From: JAFDVL01 sp043736395
Lineage (GTDB): Bacteria > Acidobacteriota > Blastocatellia > RBC074
Length of the DNA: 30,557 bases
Reading direction: 5' to 3'
Assembly: GCA_043736395.1 (NCBI GenBank)
Contig: JAYTCQ010000363.1
Span: 1-30,557, forward strand
The notes beneath the pieces were generated by a model. It searched no databases. It was not told where the DNA came from and worked only from the letters and a program-made list of their open reading frames with translations. Made by a program: the position numbers and the translations under genes. Shown in pieces: positions 7,751 through 14,226 of this stretch (positions are counted from its first letter, which is position 1; each line of letters begins with the position of its first letter).

Positions 7751-8867
7751 CTAACTACTTCCTTCGCGTTTCGCCAATAAATACTGCTTAATGAATTCAT
7801 CAAGTTCGCCATTCAGAATTCCATCAACGTCACTCGTTTCAAATTTTGTTCGGACGTCTTTGACTAAGCGGTACGGTTGCATCACGTAGTTGCGAATTTG
7901 CGAACCGAAAGAAATGTCGCGTTTATTTTCTGCCAGCTTATTAGTCTCAGCTTGTTTTTTGGCATATTCCAATTCGTAAAGCTTTGATTTTAAGACGCGC
8001 ATAGCGACATCGCGGTTCTGATGTTGTGAACGCTGATTCTGACATGTCACGACAATTCCCGTAGGCATGTGCGTAATGCGAACAGCCGAATCTGTCGTGT
8101 TAATATGCTGCCCTCCCGCGCCGGTCGCACGATACGTATCTACGCGCAAATCCTTATCGAAAATTTCCACTTCGATGTCATCATCAATTTCAGGCGTGAC
8201 GAAAACCGAAGCGAAACTTGTTTCGCGACTGCCACCAGAATTGAACGGGGAAATTCTCACTAAACGATGAACTCCCGATTCACCTGATAATAACCCGTAC
8301 GCGTAATCACCTTCGATGCGAATTGTAGCGGATTTAATTCCGGCTTCTTCACCGTACTGTTCATCCAGCAATTCTTTTTTGAAGCCGCGATATTCACACC
8401 AGCGAAGGTACATCCGCTCCAACATCTGTGCCCAGTCCTGCGCATCGGTGCCACCCGCTCCGGCATTAATCGAAACGATGGCATTACGAGCATCATTTTC
8501 GCCTCCGAGCAACGTTTGTGTTTCGCTTTCCTCGACATCTTTCGTGAGGGTTTCGATAGTTGATTTTAGTTCCGCCAGTGAAGTTTCGTCTTCGGCTGCA
8601 AAATCAAAAAGTACGGCTGCATCATCAACCATTCGCTGCTGTTCTTCGGCTTTGGAAATTGCCCGTTCAATGCGTGAACGCTGTTGTAAAACTTTCTGCG
8701 CCCCCGCCTGATCATTCCAGAATTCAGGCACGGCAGTTAATTCTTCGAGCTGCGCTAATTCCGCGCGTTTGCTATCAAGGTCAAAGAAACCTCCGCAGTT
8801 CCGAAACGCGCTGCGTCAAATCGTTATATTTTTCTCGCAATTCCTGTATCACTACGGAATCAATCAT
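7751..8867 (-). CDS. prfB: Peptide chain release factor 2, with programmed +1 frameshift
   Basis: RF2 ends translation at UGA and UAA. The gene is in two frames: 28 codons from ATG at 8867 (SD CAGGAG upstream) to an in-frame TGA at 8783-8781, then the +1 frame from GAC at 8782. Joined, the product is 371 residues. The specificity tripeptide SPF falls at residues 206-208 and the catalytic GGQ at 251-253, within one residue of the positions in E. coli RF2. The shift site itself is listed separately. Gene callers that ignore frameshifting would start at an internal ATG (8731) and lose about 45 residues. The gene is autoregulated: low RF2 slows reading of the UGA and favours the shift. Confidence 0.97.
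8780..8795 (-). promoter_or_regulatory. prfB: prfB programmed +1 frameshift site
   Basis: On the coding strand the sequence is CGGAGGTTTCTTTGAC. It has an SD-like GGAGG three bases before CTT, the slippery CTT codon, the in-frame TGA stop, and a C after the stop that weakens termination. This is the canonical RF2 arrangement. Translation before it gives ...RRFL and after the shift DLDSKRAEL..., matching RF2 N-termini. Confidence 0.97.
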
Positions 8868-8981
8868 GTAAAAACTCCTGTTAATCGTTAGATTTATCTC
8901 TGGAGTTTAACATGAACGGCTCAAAATGCCGATGGTAGGCGAAGGGCGAAGTTAAATTTGACGGCAATTTTTGTAAGGCAG

Positions 8982-9126
8982 GAAACTGGCAGGAAAAAAG
9001 AGGGCAGGAAAAATAAGAATGCCTGAAAATCGCAGTTGCGATCAAATTCGAGGCAATGAAAATAAATACGCTGTCAGATGCTAAATTTGTTTTTTTTTTC
9101 CTGCCCTCTTTTTTCCTGCCAGTTTC
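8982..9126 (+). mobile_element. ~145-bp MITE-like element, copy 1
   Basis: The ends are ~32-bp terminal inverted repeats. The left end is GAAACTGGCAGGAAAAAAG... and the right end is its complement finishing at 9126. The core (9016-9085) is about 75-80% alike by eye to the core of the second copy at 10244-10387, which lies in inverted orientation. There is no coding capacity, so a transposase would have to act in trans. The remainder of the 8868-9229 gap (about 210 bases) shows nothing else I can support except the RBS of the next gene. Confidence 0.85.
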
Positions 9127-9229
9127 TAAATCCCCGAAATATCCCCATCATTTTTTTGCAATGATTCGCGCATTATTTTCATGTCTAATTCACCCAGCTC
9201 CGCAGTTATTCTGCTTCCTGGAGACTTCG

Positions 9230-10243
9230 ATGTATCTGTTCCGTTGTATCTTTTTCTGCTTATTTATTACATTTTTCTGCAATTTTACTTCGTTGTCGCA
9301 AGCGCAACCAGCCCGATTTCAGGATGATCAAAAGCCTGGCTCGTTGTTGATTTATAATACTTACACTTCAAAAGTCGAATCACCGGACACACAAAATACT
9401 CGTGTGAATATCACGAATCTGGGAACAGATTCTGTGAACGTTCACTGGTTTTTTGTGGACAGCACGGAATGCAGTGTGGCCGATGCTTTTACTTGCCTGA
9501 CCGCAAATCAGACCTTGTCGTTTTTTGCTTTGGATTACGATCCGGGCGTGACGGGATACATCTTCGCGCTGGCCACAGATAACGAAGGATTTCCGCGCGA
9601 TTACAATTTTTTAGTTGGATCGTTGTTTGTGAAATTCGCTTCCGGGCATCAGGCAAATCTGGGTGCGGAATCCATTGGCGTCGTCACGCATCCCATCAAA
9701 TATTATCCTGTCGACAACACCGGATTTACGCAGGTTGACATTGCTTTCGATGATGACAGCTATGATCGGCTGCCTTATGAGCTGGCGTTGGATAATATTT
9801 CAAGCCTGCGCGACAACAACGAAACGATGCTCATCATAAATCGCATTGGCGGAGATTTAAGTAATAAACTTGGCAGCGTCGGAATTCTCACCGGTCTTTT
9901 ATTTAATGACGTGGAGAAGGGATTCAGCTTTTCAATCCGAACGTCCGGCTGTCAGGTACGTCAAATCATGACCGATACTTTTCCGCGGACAGTGCCGCCG
10001 TTTACTAAAGTTATTCCTTCCGGGAAAACAGGCTGGATGTGGATTCGTCCGGTTGAAACTGACAACAATTCTCCGCTAGGCGGAACCAGTGATCGGAGGG
10101 CAATTCTGGGTTCAATGATTACATATAACCGCAATGCCAGAACGTCAGATCGGCATTTTAATCAGGGACACAATTTACACAAATTATCAAAAGCGCCCTT
10201 TGCAAAATTGCGTGTACCGGTTTATGTGCCACCGAGTTGTTAA
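9230..10243 (+). CDS. Secreted protein of unknown function
   Basis: Not recognised as a named family. From ATG at 9230 (GGAG seven bases upstream) it has 337 residues. A clear signal peptide starts it ('MYLFRCIFFCLFITFFCNF' then SLSQA-QPA). The longer open frame from 9056 begins inside the miniature element and is rejected. The mature protein is beta-rich, with a repeated style of 'N-x-T-N-L-G-T-D-S-V-N-V-H-W-F-F', four cysteines including a pair in 'STECSVADAFTCLT', and Asp-rich stretches ('DIAFDDDSYD'). This suggests an extracellular or surface beta-sandwich protein. Its stop codon directly abuts copy 2 of the miniature element, so the gene is framed by inverted copies. Confidence 0.75.
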   Translation: MYLFRCIFFCLFITFFCNFTSLSQAQPARFQDDQKPGSLLIYNTYTSKVESPDTQNTRVNITNLGTDSVNVHWFFVDSTECSVADAFTCLTANQTLSFFALDYDPGVTGYIFALATDNEGFPRDYNFLVGSLFVKFASGHQANLGAESIGVVTHPIKYYPVDNTGFTQVDIAFDDDSYDRLPYELALDNISSLRDNNETMLIINRIGGDLSNKLGSVGILTGLLFNDVEKGFSFSIRTSGCQVRQIMTDTFPRTVPPFTKVIPSGKTGWMWIRPVETDNNSPLGGTSDRRAILGSMITYNRNARTSDRHFNQGHNLHKLSKAPFAKLRVPVYVPPSC

Positions 10244-10387
10244 GAAGCTGGCAGGAAAAAAGAGAGCGGGAAAAATAAGACAATTTAGACTCTGTCAGAA
10301 TATTTGTTTTCATTGCTTGGAATTTGATAACAACTGTGGTTTTCAGGCTTCCTTATTTTTCCTGCCCTCTTTTTTCCTGCCAGCTTC
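10244..10387 (-). mobile_element. ~145-bp MITE-like element, copy 2 (inverted)
   Basis: Reverse-complemented, this aligns end to end with 8982-9126. It has the same terminal repeats (GAAGCTGGCAGGAAAAAAG...) and the same core blocks such as CAGTTG, ATCAAATTC and GCAATGAAAA. Length differs by one base. It starts immediately after the stop codon of the preceding gene and ends at the edge of a decayed rmlD fragment. Confidence 0.85.
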
Positions 10388-10483
10388 TCAATTCTTCCCA
10401 ATAAATTCTGCCAACGCATCCTACCAATTCCGTAACGGCTCCAACCCGATTTCTTCTGACAACAAACAGCTCATCGGCGTATA
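10388..10483 (-). pseudogene. Decayed 3' fragment of an rmlD-like gene
   Basis: Translated on the minus strand from 10483 this reads YTPMSCLLSEEIGLEPLRNW, a stop (TAG at 10423-10421), then DALAEFIGKN and TGA. The intact gene at 11849-12709 ends YTPMRCVLSEEIGLEPLRNW-K-DALAAYISG. Both DNA and protein match strongly, with the Lys codon AAG turned into TAG. Upstream of 10483 the similarity fades. This is a partial duplicate or remnant of a second copy, left of the Bacteroidota-like insert. Confidence 0.8.
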
Positions 10484-10558
10484 GCATAGTCGCAATATTT
10501 TCGACTGCAAGTTGTCTAACTTTTTCAAGTCCTGTAAGTATCAATTCTCATCCATTGT

Positions 10559-10816
10559 TTATTTCAAGTTTCGTTCTTTTAAAAGATTTTCCAAGCTTTT
10601 ATTGGCTTTATTATTTTTAGAGTTATTAATCAATTTATACGCAAAATACAAAGGGATTAATGTAAGAAATCCAATACTGTTTTTCACAATGCTGTAAAAC
10701 ACAACTCCTATCAGAAATCCAATTAATACAGCATTAATTATGGAAGCTGATTTCATTTTTTTTGCTTCGTCTAACAGTTCTTGATCTGTTAATTGTATTA
10801 GTTCTCTTTGCTTCAT
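10559..10816 (-). CDS. Small two-helix membrane protein, Bacteroidota-like
   Basis: This is an 85-residue protein with a charged N-terminus ('MKQRELIQLTDQELLDEAKKMK'), two hydrophobic helices ('IINAVLIGFLIGVVFYSIV' and 'IGFLTLIPLYFAYKLI'), and a Lys/Asn-rich tail ending 'LLKERNLK'. I recall similar small proteins mainly from Bacteroidota, but no function is known to me. Low-GC codons (AAA, AAT, TTA) and an A/T-rich leader without an SD sequence differ from the surrounding genes and suggest transfer. The 230 bases upstream (10817-11046) hold no gene I can support. Confidence 0.65.
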   Translation of the reverse strand: MKQRELIQLTDQELLDEAKKMKSASIINAVLIGFLIGVVFYSIVKNSIGFLTLIPLYFAYKLINNSKNNKANKSLENLLKERNLK

Positions 10817-11046
10817 TTTTTAATTAGTTTGTGAAATTGTTTAGGTGGGGTCTGTTTTATAATATCCACTAACGCCAGTGTATTTACGAAGGTAAAAATA
10901 CCTCCGGACGTGCTTTTACTGCAAGAGGCACAACTTGTAAGTGACACGGAAAAAACAGGAGCAATAGTAAATGTTTCATCATAACTGTGTCTTAGAATGT
11001 TAACCACTAGAATTGCCCGATGCGCTTTTCAGTCAATCGCTGTATG

Positions 11047-11523
11047 CTATTGACTGTATTCTTCATCCGTTACCCGCTGTAACCATTGAACAATGCCTTT
11101 TTCGGTATTGGATATAACGTATAGCTGTTGTAACCCTGTATCAGGACTTGCACCATGCCAGTGCTCTACATTTGGAGGACACTTTACCACATCACCTTTC
11201 CTGATGGTTTGCTTAGGCTGTCCTTTGATTTGATGAAAGCCTACACCATCTGTAATCATCAGGATTTGACCAGCAGGATGTATATGCCAATTGCTTCTAG
11301 CTCCTGGTTCGAAGTAGACGTTTCCAATAATCGTGTTGTACGTGCTGTCATTTGCAACCAGTTGTGTATTCCATGCATTTCCGGTAAAGTTCTCTGTAGT
11401 ACCTTTATCCCCTTTTGGAAAGATTGCCTGCACTTCATCAGTGCCTTTGTTTTTAGCTTGTTCTGTACAACTAAAAAAGAAGAATGCTATAGTGTAAATG
11501 CTTACAAGTTTTATTGCTTTCAT
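11047..11523 (-). CDS. Cupin-domain lipoprotein, Bacteroidota-like
   Basis: This 158-residue protein has a lipoprotein signal (lipobox FFSC, Cys19) and a single small cupin barrel. Cupin motif 1 carries H80-x-H82 ('NWHIHPAGQ') with Gln86 where the family usually has Glu. Motif 2 has 'GDVVKCPPNVEHWHG' with H121/H123. Such cupins bind a metal and include carboxymuconolactone decarboxylase-associated and quercetinase-like proteins; the substrate is unknown. There is no SD before the ATG, and an AT-rich palindrome about 105-135 bases upstream may be its operator. Codon usage and leader differ from neighbours, fitting acquisition from a Bacteroidota donor. Confidence 0.8.
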   Translation of the reverse strand: MKAIKLVSIYTIAFFFFSCTEQAKNKGTDEVQAIFPKGDKGTTENFTGNAWNTQLVANDSTYNTIIGNVYFEPGARSNWHIHPAGQILMITDGVGFHQIKGQPKQTIRKGDVVKCPPNVEHWHGASPDTGLQQLYVISNTEKGIVQWLQRVTDEEYSQ

Positions 11524-11627
11524 AATTCAGGTGTTTGAAAGTTTACTTCAGGTTCTTTCTGAAAAATTCTTCCAGCTTATTGAAATACTACGAACAGCTG
11601 ACTGTTGCTAATAGGGTTTCTGCTAAC

Positions 11628-11657
11628 TCGTAAATATACGAACCTTTGGTATATTTA
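11628..11657. promoter_or_regulatory. Palindromic operator-like site upstream of the cupin gene
   Basis: TCGTAAATATACGA at 11628-11641 is a near-perfect palindrome. In addition TAAATATAC (11631-11639) pairs exactly with GTATATTTA (11649-11657) across nine bases. The nested arrangement, AT-rich and ahead of the cupin gene, looks like an operator/promoter overlap; on the minus strand TATATTTA resembles a Bacteroidota -7 element. The regulator is unknown. Confidence 0.4.
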
Positions 11658-11698
11658 GAAGCACTCTAAAGAATCCATATTCAGCTTGCGTTACAGCC

Positions 11699-11773
11699 TT
11701 GTCGGGGGCGTTACGTATTTTCAAGCAGTTAGGATTCCGTGAAATGGGTTTCATAAAATACAAGTTCCGGTAA
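11699..11773 (+). pseudogene. Possible GNAT acetyltransferase 3' remnant
   Basis: The frame ending at TAA 11771-11773 reads ...ALRIFKQLGFREMGFIKYKFR. 'F-K-x-L-G-F-R-E-x-G' is the typical C-terminal strand of GNAT N-acetyltransferases. No start or acetyl-CoA-binding motif is visible upstream, so it would be a truncated remnant. The rest of the 11524-11848 gap shows nothing else beyond the palindrome. Confidence 0.3.
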
Positions 11774-11848
11774 TACAAAATGCGAACCATTTATTCTTTC
11801 ATATACAAAAGATGTGAAGACGTTTTTACTTGAGAAATGCTGTCCTTA

Positions 11849-12709
11849 CTACGTGCGAGCTTCTACACCAGAAATATATGCCGCCAGCGCATCCTTCCAA
11901 TTCCGCAACGGCTCCAATCCAATTTCTTCCGACAAAACACAACGCATCGGCGTATAGCGCGGACGGATCGCTGGACGCTTGATGTCAGCATCACTGATTA
12001 ATTCTACCAATTCAGAAATTTGCGCTTTACTGAGTCCTACCAACCGTCCGGCTTCATAAGTAAATTCAACGTACGAAGCGACGCCTTCATTCACTACCTG
12101 ATAAATTCCGTATTGATGACTGTTAATGATTTCCAGTGTCCGCGCTGATAAATCTTCAACGTACGTCGCACTCGCCCAGCAATCATTGATAACTTTGCCG
12201 CGCTTTCCAGACTTCAGATTTTTGTGGATGATGCTCAGAAAATTTTCTTTGCCGACGCCGTAGACCCACGAAGTCCGAATGATAAAACTTCGCGCACAGG
12301 CGTTCATCACTGCGCGTTCTCCATCCAGTTTTGTCTGCCCGTAATTATTCACCGGCTCCGTTGCATCGTTGATCGTATAAATCTTTTCCGTCTTGCCATC
12401 AAAAACATAATTCGTACTGAAATGAACAATCGCCGCCCCGCAATTTCGCGCCGCTTCCGCCAGAAATTGAGGGCCGGTAACATTCAGCGCGAGCGCTTTT
12501 TCACGGTCCGTTTCGCATTCGTCCACGTTGAGTACGGCGCAGTTGATAATGACGTCAGGACGTTCGGCTTCCGCAAATTTCACTACAGCTTCGTTGTTCG
12601 TAATATCGAGATCAGCGTGCCGGAGCGCGATCACTTGATGATCTTTTGACAACAATTTATGCAAGCTGCTGCCGACTAATCCGCCTGCACCGGTGATGGC
12701 AATTTTCAT
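11849..12709 (-). CDS. dTDP-4-dehydrorhamnose reductase-like SDR
   Basis: This is a 286-residue extended SDR of the RmlD family, which reduces dTDP-4-dehydrorhamnose to dTDP-rhamnose for cell-surface polysaccharide. The N-terminal nucleotide-binding motif is GAGGLVG (residues 7-13). Ser/Thr in 'HFSTNYVFDGK' and Y123-x-x-x-K127 ('YGQTK') form the catalytic set. Length fits the family. No rmlA, rmlB or rmlC is adjacent, so a specialised RmlD-like role (for example methionine adenosyltransferase beta-like) is possible. The start overlaps the stop of the atpI-like gene by four bases, so the two are translationally coupled. A decayed copy of its 3' end lies 1.4 kb downstream. Confidence 0.87.
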   Translation of the reverse strand: MKIAITGAGGLVGSSLHKLLSKDHQVIALRHADLDITNNEAVVKFAEAERPDVIINCAVLNVDECETDREKALALNVTGPQFLAEAARNCGAAIVHFSTNYVFDGKTEKIYTINDATEPVNNYGQTKLDGERAVMNACARSFIIRTSWVYGVGKENFLSIIHKNLKSGKRGKVINDCWASATYVEDLSARTLEIINSHQYGIYQVVNEGVASYVEFTYEAGRLVGLSKAQISELVELISDADIKRPAIRPRYTPMRCVLSEEIGLEPLRNWKDALAAYISGVEART

Positions 12710-12918
12710 TCTTCGTCCTTTGTCTGATTGATTTTATTAACAGTACGAATCAGAGCGAGAAAGCCGCCGACCGTACCTAAAATTATGAATACTAAAAACA
12801 TCCAAGGATTTGTCCCCAACCACCGATCCAGAAAATATCCAAGCAAAATCCCACCGATAATTGGAGCGGCGAGATTGGTAGAGACGGAGGCTGCTAAGGC
12901 GAGTTTTTGATTGCTCAT
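12706..12918 (-). CDS. AtpI/AtpZ-like membrane protein
   Basis: This 70-residue protein has two membrane helices ('NLAAPIIGGILLGYFLDRWL' and 'FLVFIILGTVGGFLALI') and the 'G-x-x-L-G-x-x-L-D-x-x-L-G' signature of the AtpI/AtpZ family. Members help assemble the F-ATPase c-ring or bring Mg2+ to it. The F-ATPase genes usually found after it are missing: it is followed by the rmlD-like gene (4-bp overlap) and preceded by a toxin gene (3-bp gap). It may therefore be displaced from its operon or be the first gene of a different one. Confidence 0.75.
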   Translation of the reverse strand: MSNQKLALAASVSTNLAAPIIGGILLGYFLDRWLGTNPWMFLVFIILGTVGGFLALIRTVNKINQTKDEE

Positions 12919-12921
12919 AGA

Positions 12922-13308
12922 TCACCAAATTCTTGTGACTGGATAAGCATCGAATGCACTATCAGCACTTATAATGGAAATGTCTTCGATCATCGCTTGC
13001 GCAATAATCAGGCGATCAAAAGGGTCACGATGATGAAAATCTAGCTTCGTCAATGGTGCAACATGACGTGGCTCAATCGGTAATATTTTAAACTGATTTT
13101 CAGAAATTTGATCCTCAAAAAAAGTATCAACGGGCTGCTGCAAAGAATACTTTCTAAGTCCTATTTTTATAGCAAGCTCCCAATAAGATGCAGGACTGAC
13201 AAAAATATCATTTGCTGGATTTGCTATAAGTATTAATGTCTGCTCACTTAGTTGCGGGTCATTCAAACAAAACCAGAGAAACGCATGGGTATCAAGCAAT
13301 AATTTCAT
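12922..13308 (-). CDS. PIN-domain toxin (VapC-like)
   Basis: This is a 128-residue PIN-domain ribonuclease toxin. Acidic metal-binding residues are in place: D6 ('LLLDTHAFLW'), E44 ('SYWELAIKIG'), D95/D98 ('HHRDPFDRLI') and D116 ('IISADSAFD'). The 'DTHAFLW' and 'RDPFDR' strings identify the PIN subgroup that pairs with Phd/YefM antitoxins rather than classical VapB. Its start overlaps the antitoxin stop by four bases (ATGA-type), giving coupled translation. When free it is expected to cleave RNA and stop growth. Confidence 0.93.
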   Translation of the reverse strand: MKLLLDTHAFLWFCLNDPQLSEQTLILIANPANDIFVSPASYWELAIKIGLRKYSLQQPVDTFFEDQISENQFKILPIEPRHVAPLTKLDFHHRDPFDRLIIAQAMIEDISIISADSAFDAYPVTRIW

Positions 13309-13541
13309 GAGGGCATATATTCCTGAAAATCCAGCAAATGCTCATCGTCCTCAGCAAGAATTATCAACTTCCCTTTGGCACTGCCTGGTTTTCGAGGTTG
13401 GCGCACTTTTTCTGAAGTGCTAATAATTTTAGCAATCGGTAATGAATCTTTGGTAATGACAACTTCACTCCCTGGAGTTAAATCAGCAATCACCTTTGCA
13501 AAATATTCTTGTGCTTCCTGAACGGTTAACGTTTCAAGCAT
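13305..13541 (-). CDS. Phd/YefM-family antitoxin
   Basis: This is a 78-residue antitoxin with the Phd-type DNA-binding head ('TVQEAQEYFAKVIADLTPGSEVVITKDSLPIAKII') and a flexible acidic tail ('ILAEDDEHLLDFQEYM') that would block the PIN toxin. GAGGAAG lies just upstream of the ATG. The pair is complete and order is antitoxin first, as usual. It is expected to repress its own promoter together with the toxin. Confidence 0.92.
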   Translation of the reverse strand: MLETLTVQEAQEYFAKVIADLTPGSEVVITKDSLPIAKIISTSEKVRQPRKPGSAKGKLIILAEDDEHLLDFQEYMPS

Positions 13542-13554
13542 ATAAACTTCCTCA

Positions 13555-13938
13555 CTATTTTTTTGGCGTCGGCGCAGGGGGCAATTTCCCCTGCGCTCGC
13601 AAAATCATATCCCGTGTTTCCGGCGGTAATTTTTTAATGTCTTCATCACTGAGCGGCTTCGTCATGCGATCCCAAATTGCGGGAGGCAGGGGCTGCGATG
13701 CGACTTTGCCGTCCTTACCTTTTTGTCCAGGCAATATTGGTGCAGGATTTTTCATTGACGGAGGAACGGGTGCGGCTCCCGGCGAAGCGGTCACAATTGA
13801 CGGACTCGCAGGGGCTACAACTACTGCTTCAGACGCAGCCGGAGTTGGGACATTTGTCACAGGCGCAGGTTCAGTTTTATTACAGCCAACCAACGTGGCG
13901 GCTGCGACCAAAATAAATAACAGAAAATATCGTTTCAT
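13555..13938 (-). CDS. Small Pro/Ala-rich lipoprotein
   Basis: Not recognised. It has 127 residues: a lipoprotein signal with lipobox LVGC (Cys19), then a Pro/Ala/Val-rich spacer to about residue 65. A conserved-looking C-terminal block follows, 'PPAIWDRMTKPLSDEDIKKLPPETRDMILRAQGKLPPAP', predicted helical. GGAG lies nine bases before the ATG. Likely a periplasm-facing lipid-anchored protein. It ends 14 bp before the antitoxin gene in the same direction. Confidence 0.75.
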   Translation of the reverse strand: MKRYFLLFILVAAATLVGCNKTEPAPVTNVPTPAASEAVVVAPASPSIVTASPGAAPVPPSMKNPAPILPGQKGKDGKVASQPLPPAIWDRMTKPLSDEDIKKLPPETRDMILRAQGKLPPAPTPKK

Positions 13939-14092
13939 GAATTCAGCTCCAGATTATTTTTTGACAGAAACGGGATTATGCCACGATTGAGCTATTTTTG
14001 TAGAGTTGGTTTTTTCAGTAAAGATTTGCGTTGCCCTGATTTATGAAACGGTTATGGTAAATCTTTGATGATGACAATGTTCGAAGCCCATA

Positions 14093-14131
14093 GTTACTGG
14101 CGTTCAATCTCACAGATTGGACACCAGTGAC
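14093..14131. other. Imperfect hairpin upstream of the TPR gene
   Basis: ACTGG...CAATCT (14096-14110) pairs with AGATTG...CCAGT (14114-14128) across three bases, with two or three mismatches, and pairing extends by a few bases on each side. It sits in the 288-bp gap between the divergent lipoprotein and TPR genes. It could be a leader hairpin or a small repeat element. Nothing else is clear in that gap except the AGAGGAG ribosome site before 14227. Confidence 0.4.
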
Positions 14132-14226
14132 AAAATAATTAAGCAGGCTTCAGGTATTTACAAAATTCGAACAACGGAGAAAACTGTATCCTAAAGCAGA
14201 CAAAATAAACTTCAAGAGGAGTACTT

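Noticed and set aside
9056..9229. N-terminal extension of the secreted protein from the ATG at 9056
   Set aside because: It lies within the MITE end and would place about 58 residues before a clear signal peptide; ATG 9230 has a good SD.
10813..11007. 64-residue minus-strand ORF overlapping the small membrane protein by four bases
   Set aside because: No recognisable domain, no ribosome site, unusual Ser/Cys-rich composition; likely chance in an AT-rich insert.
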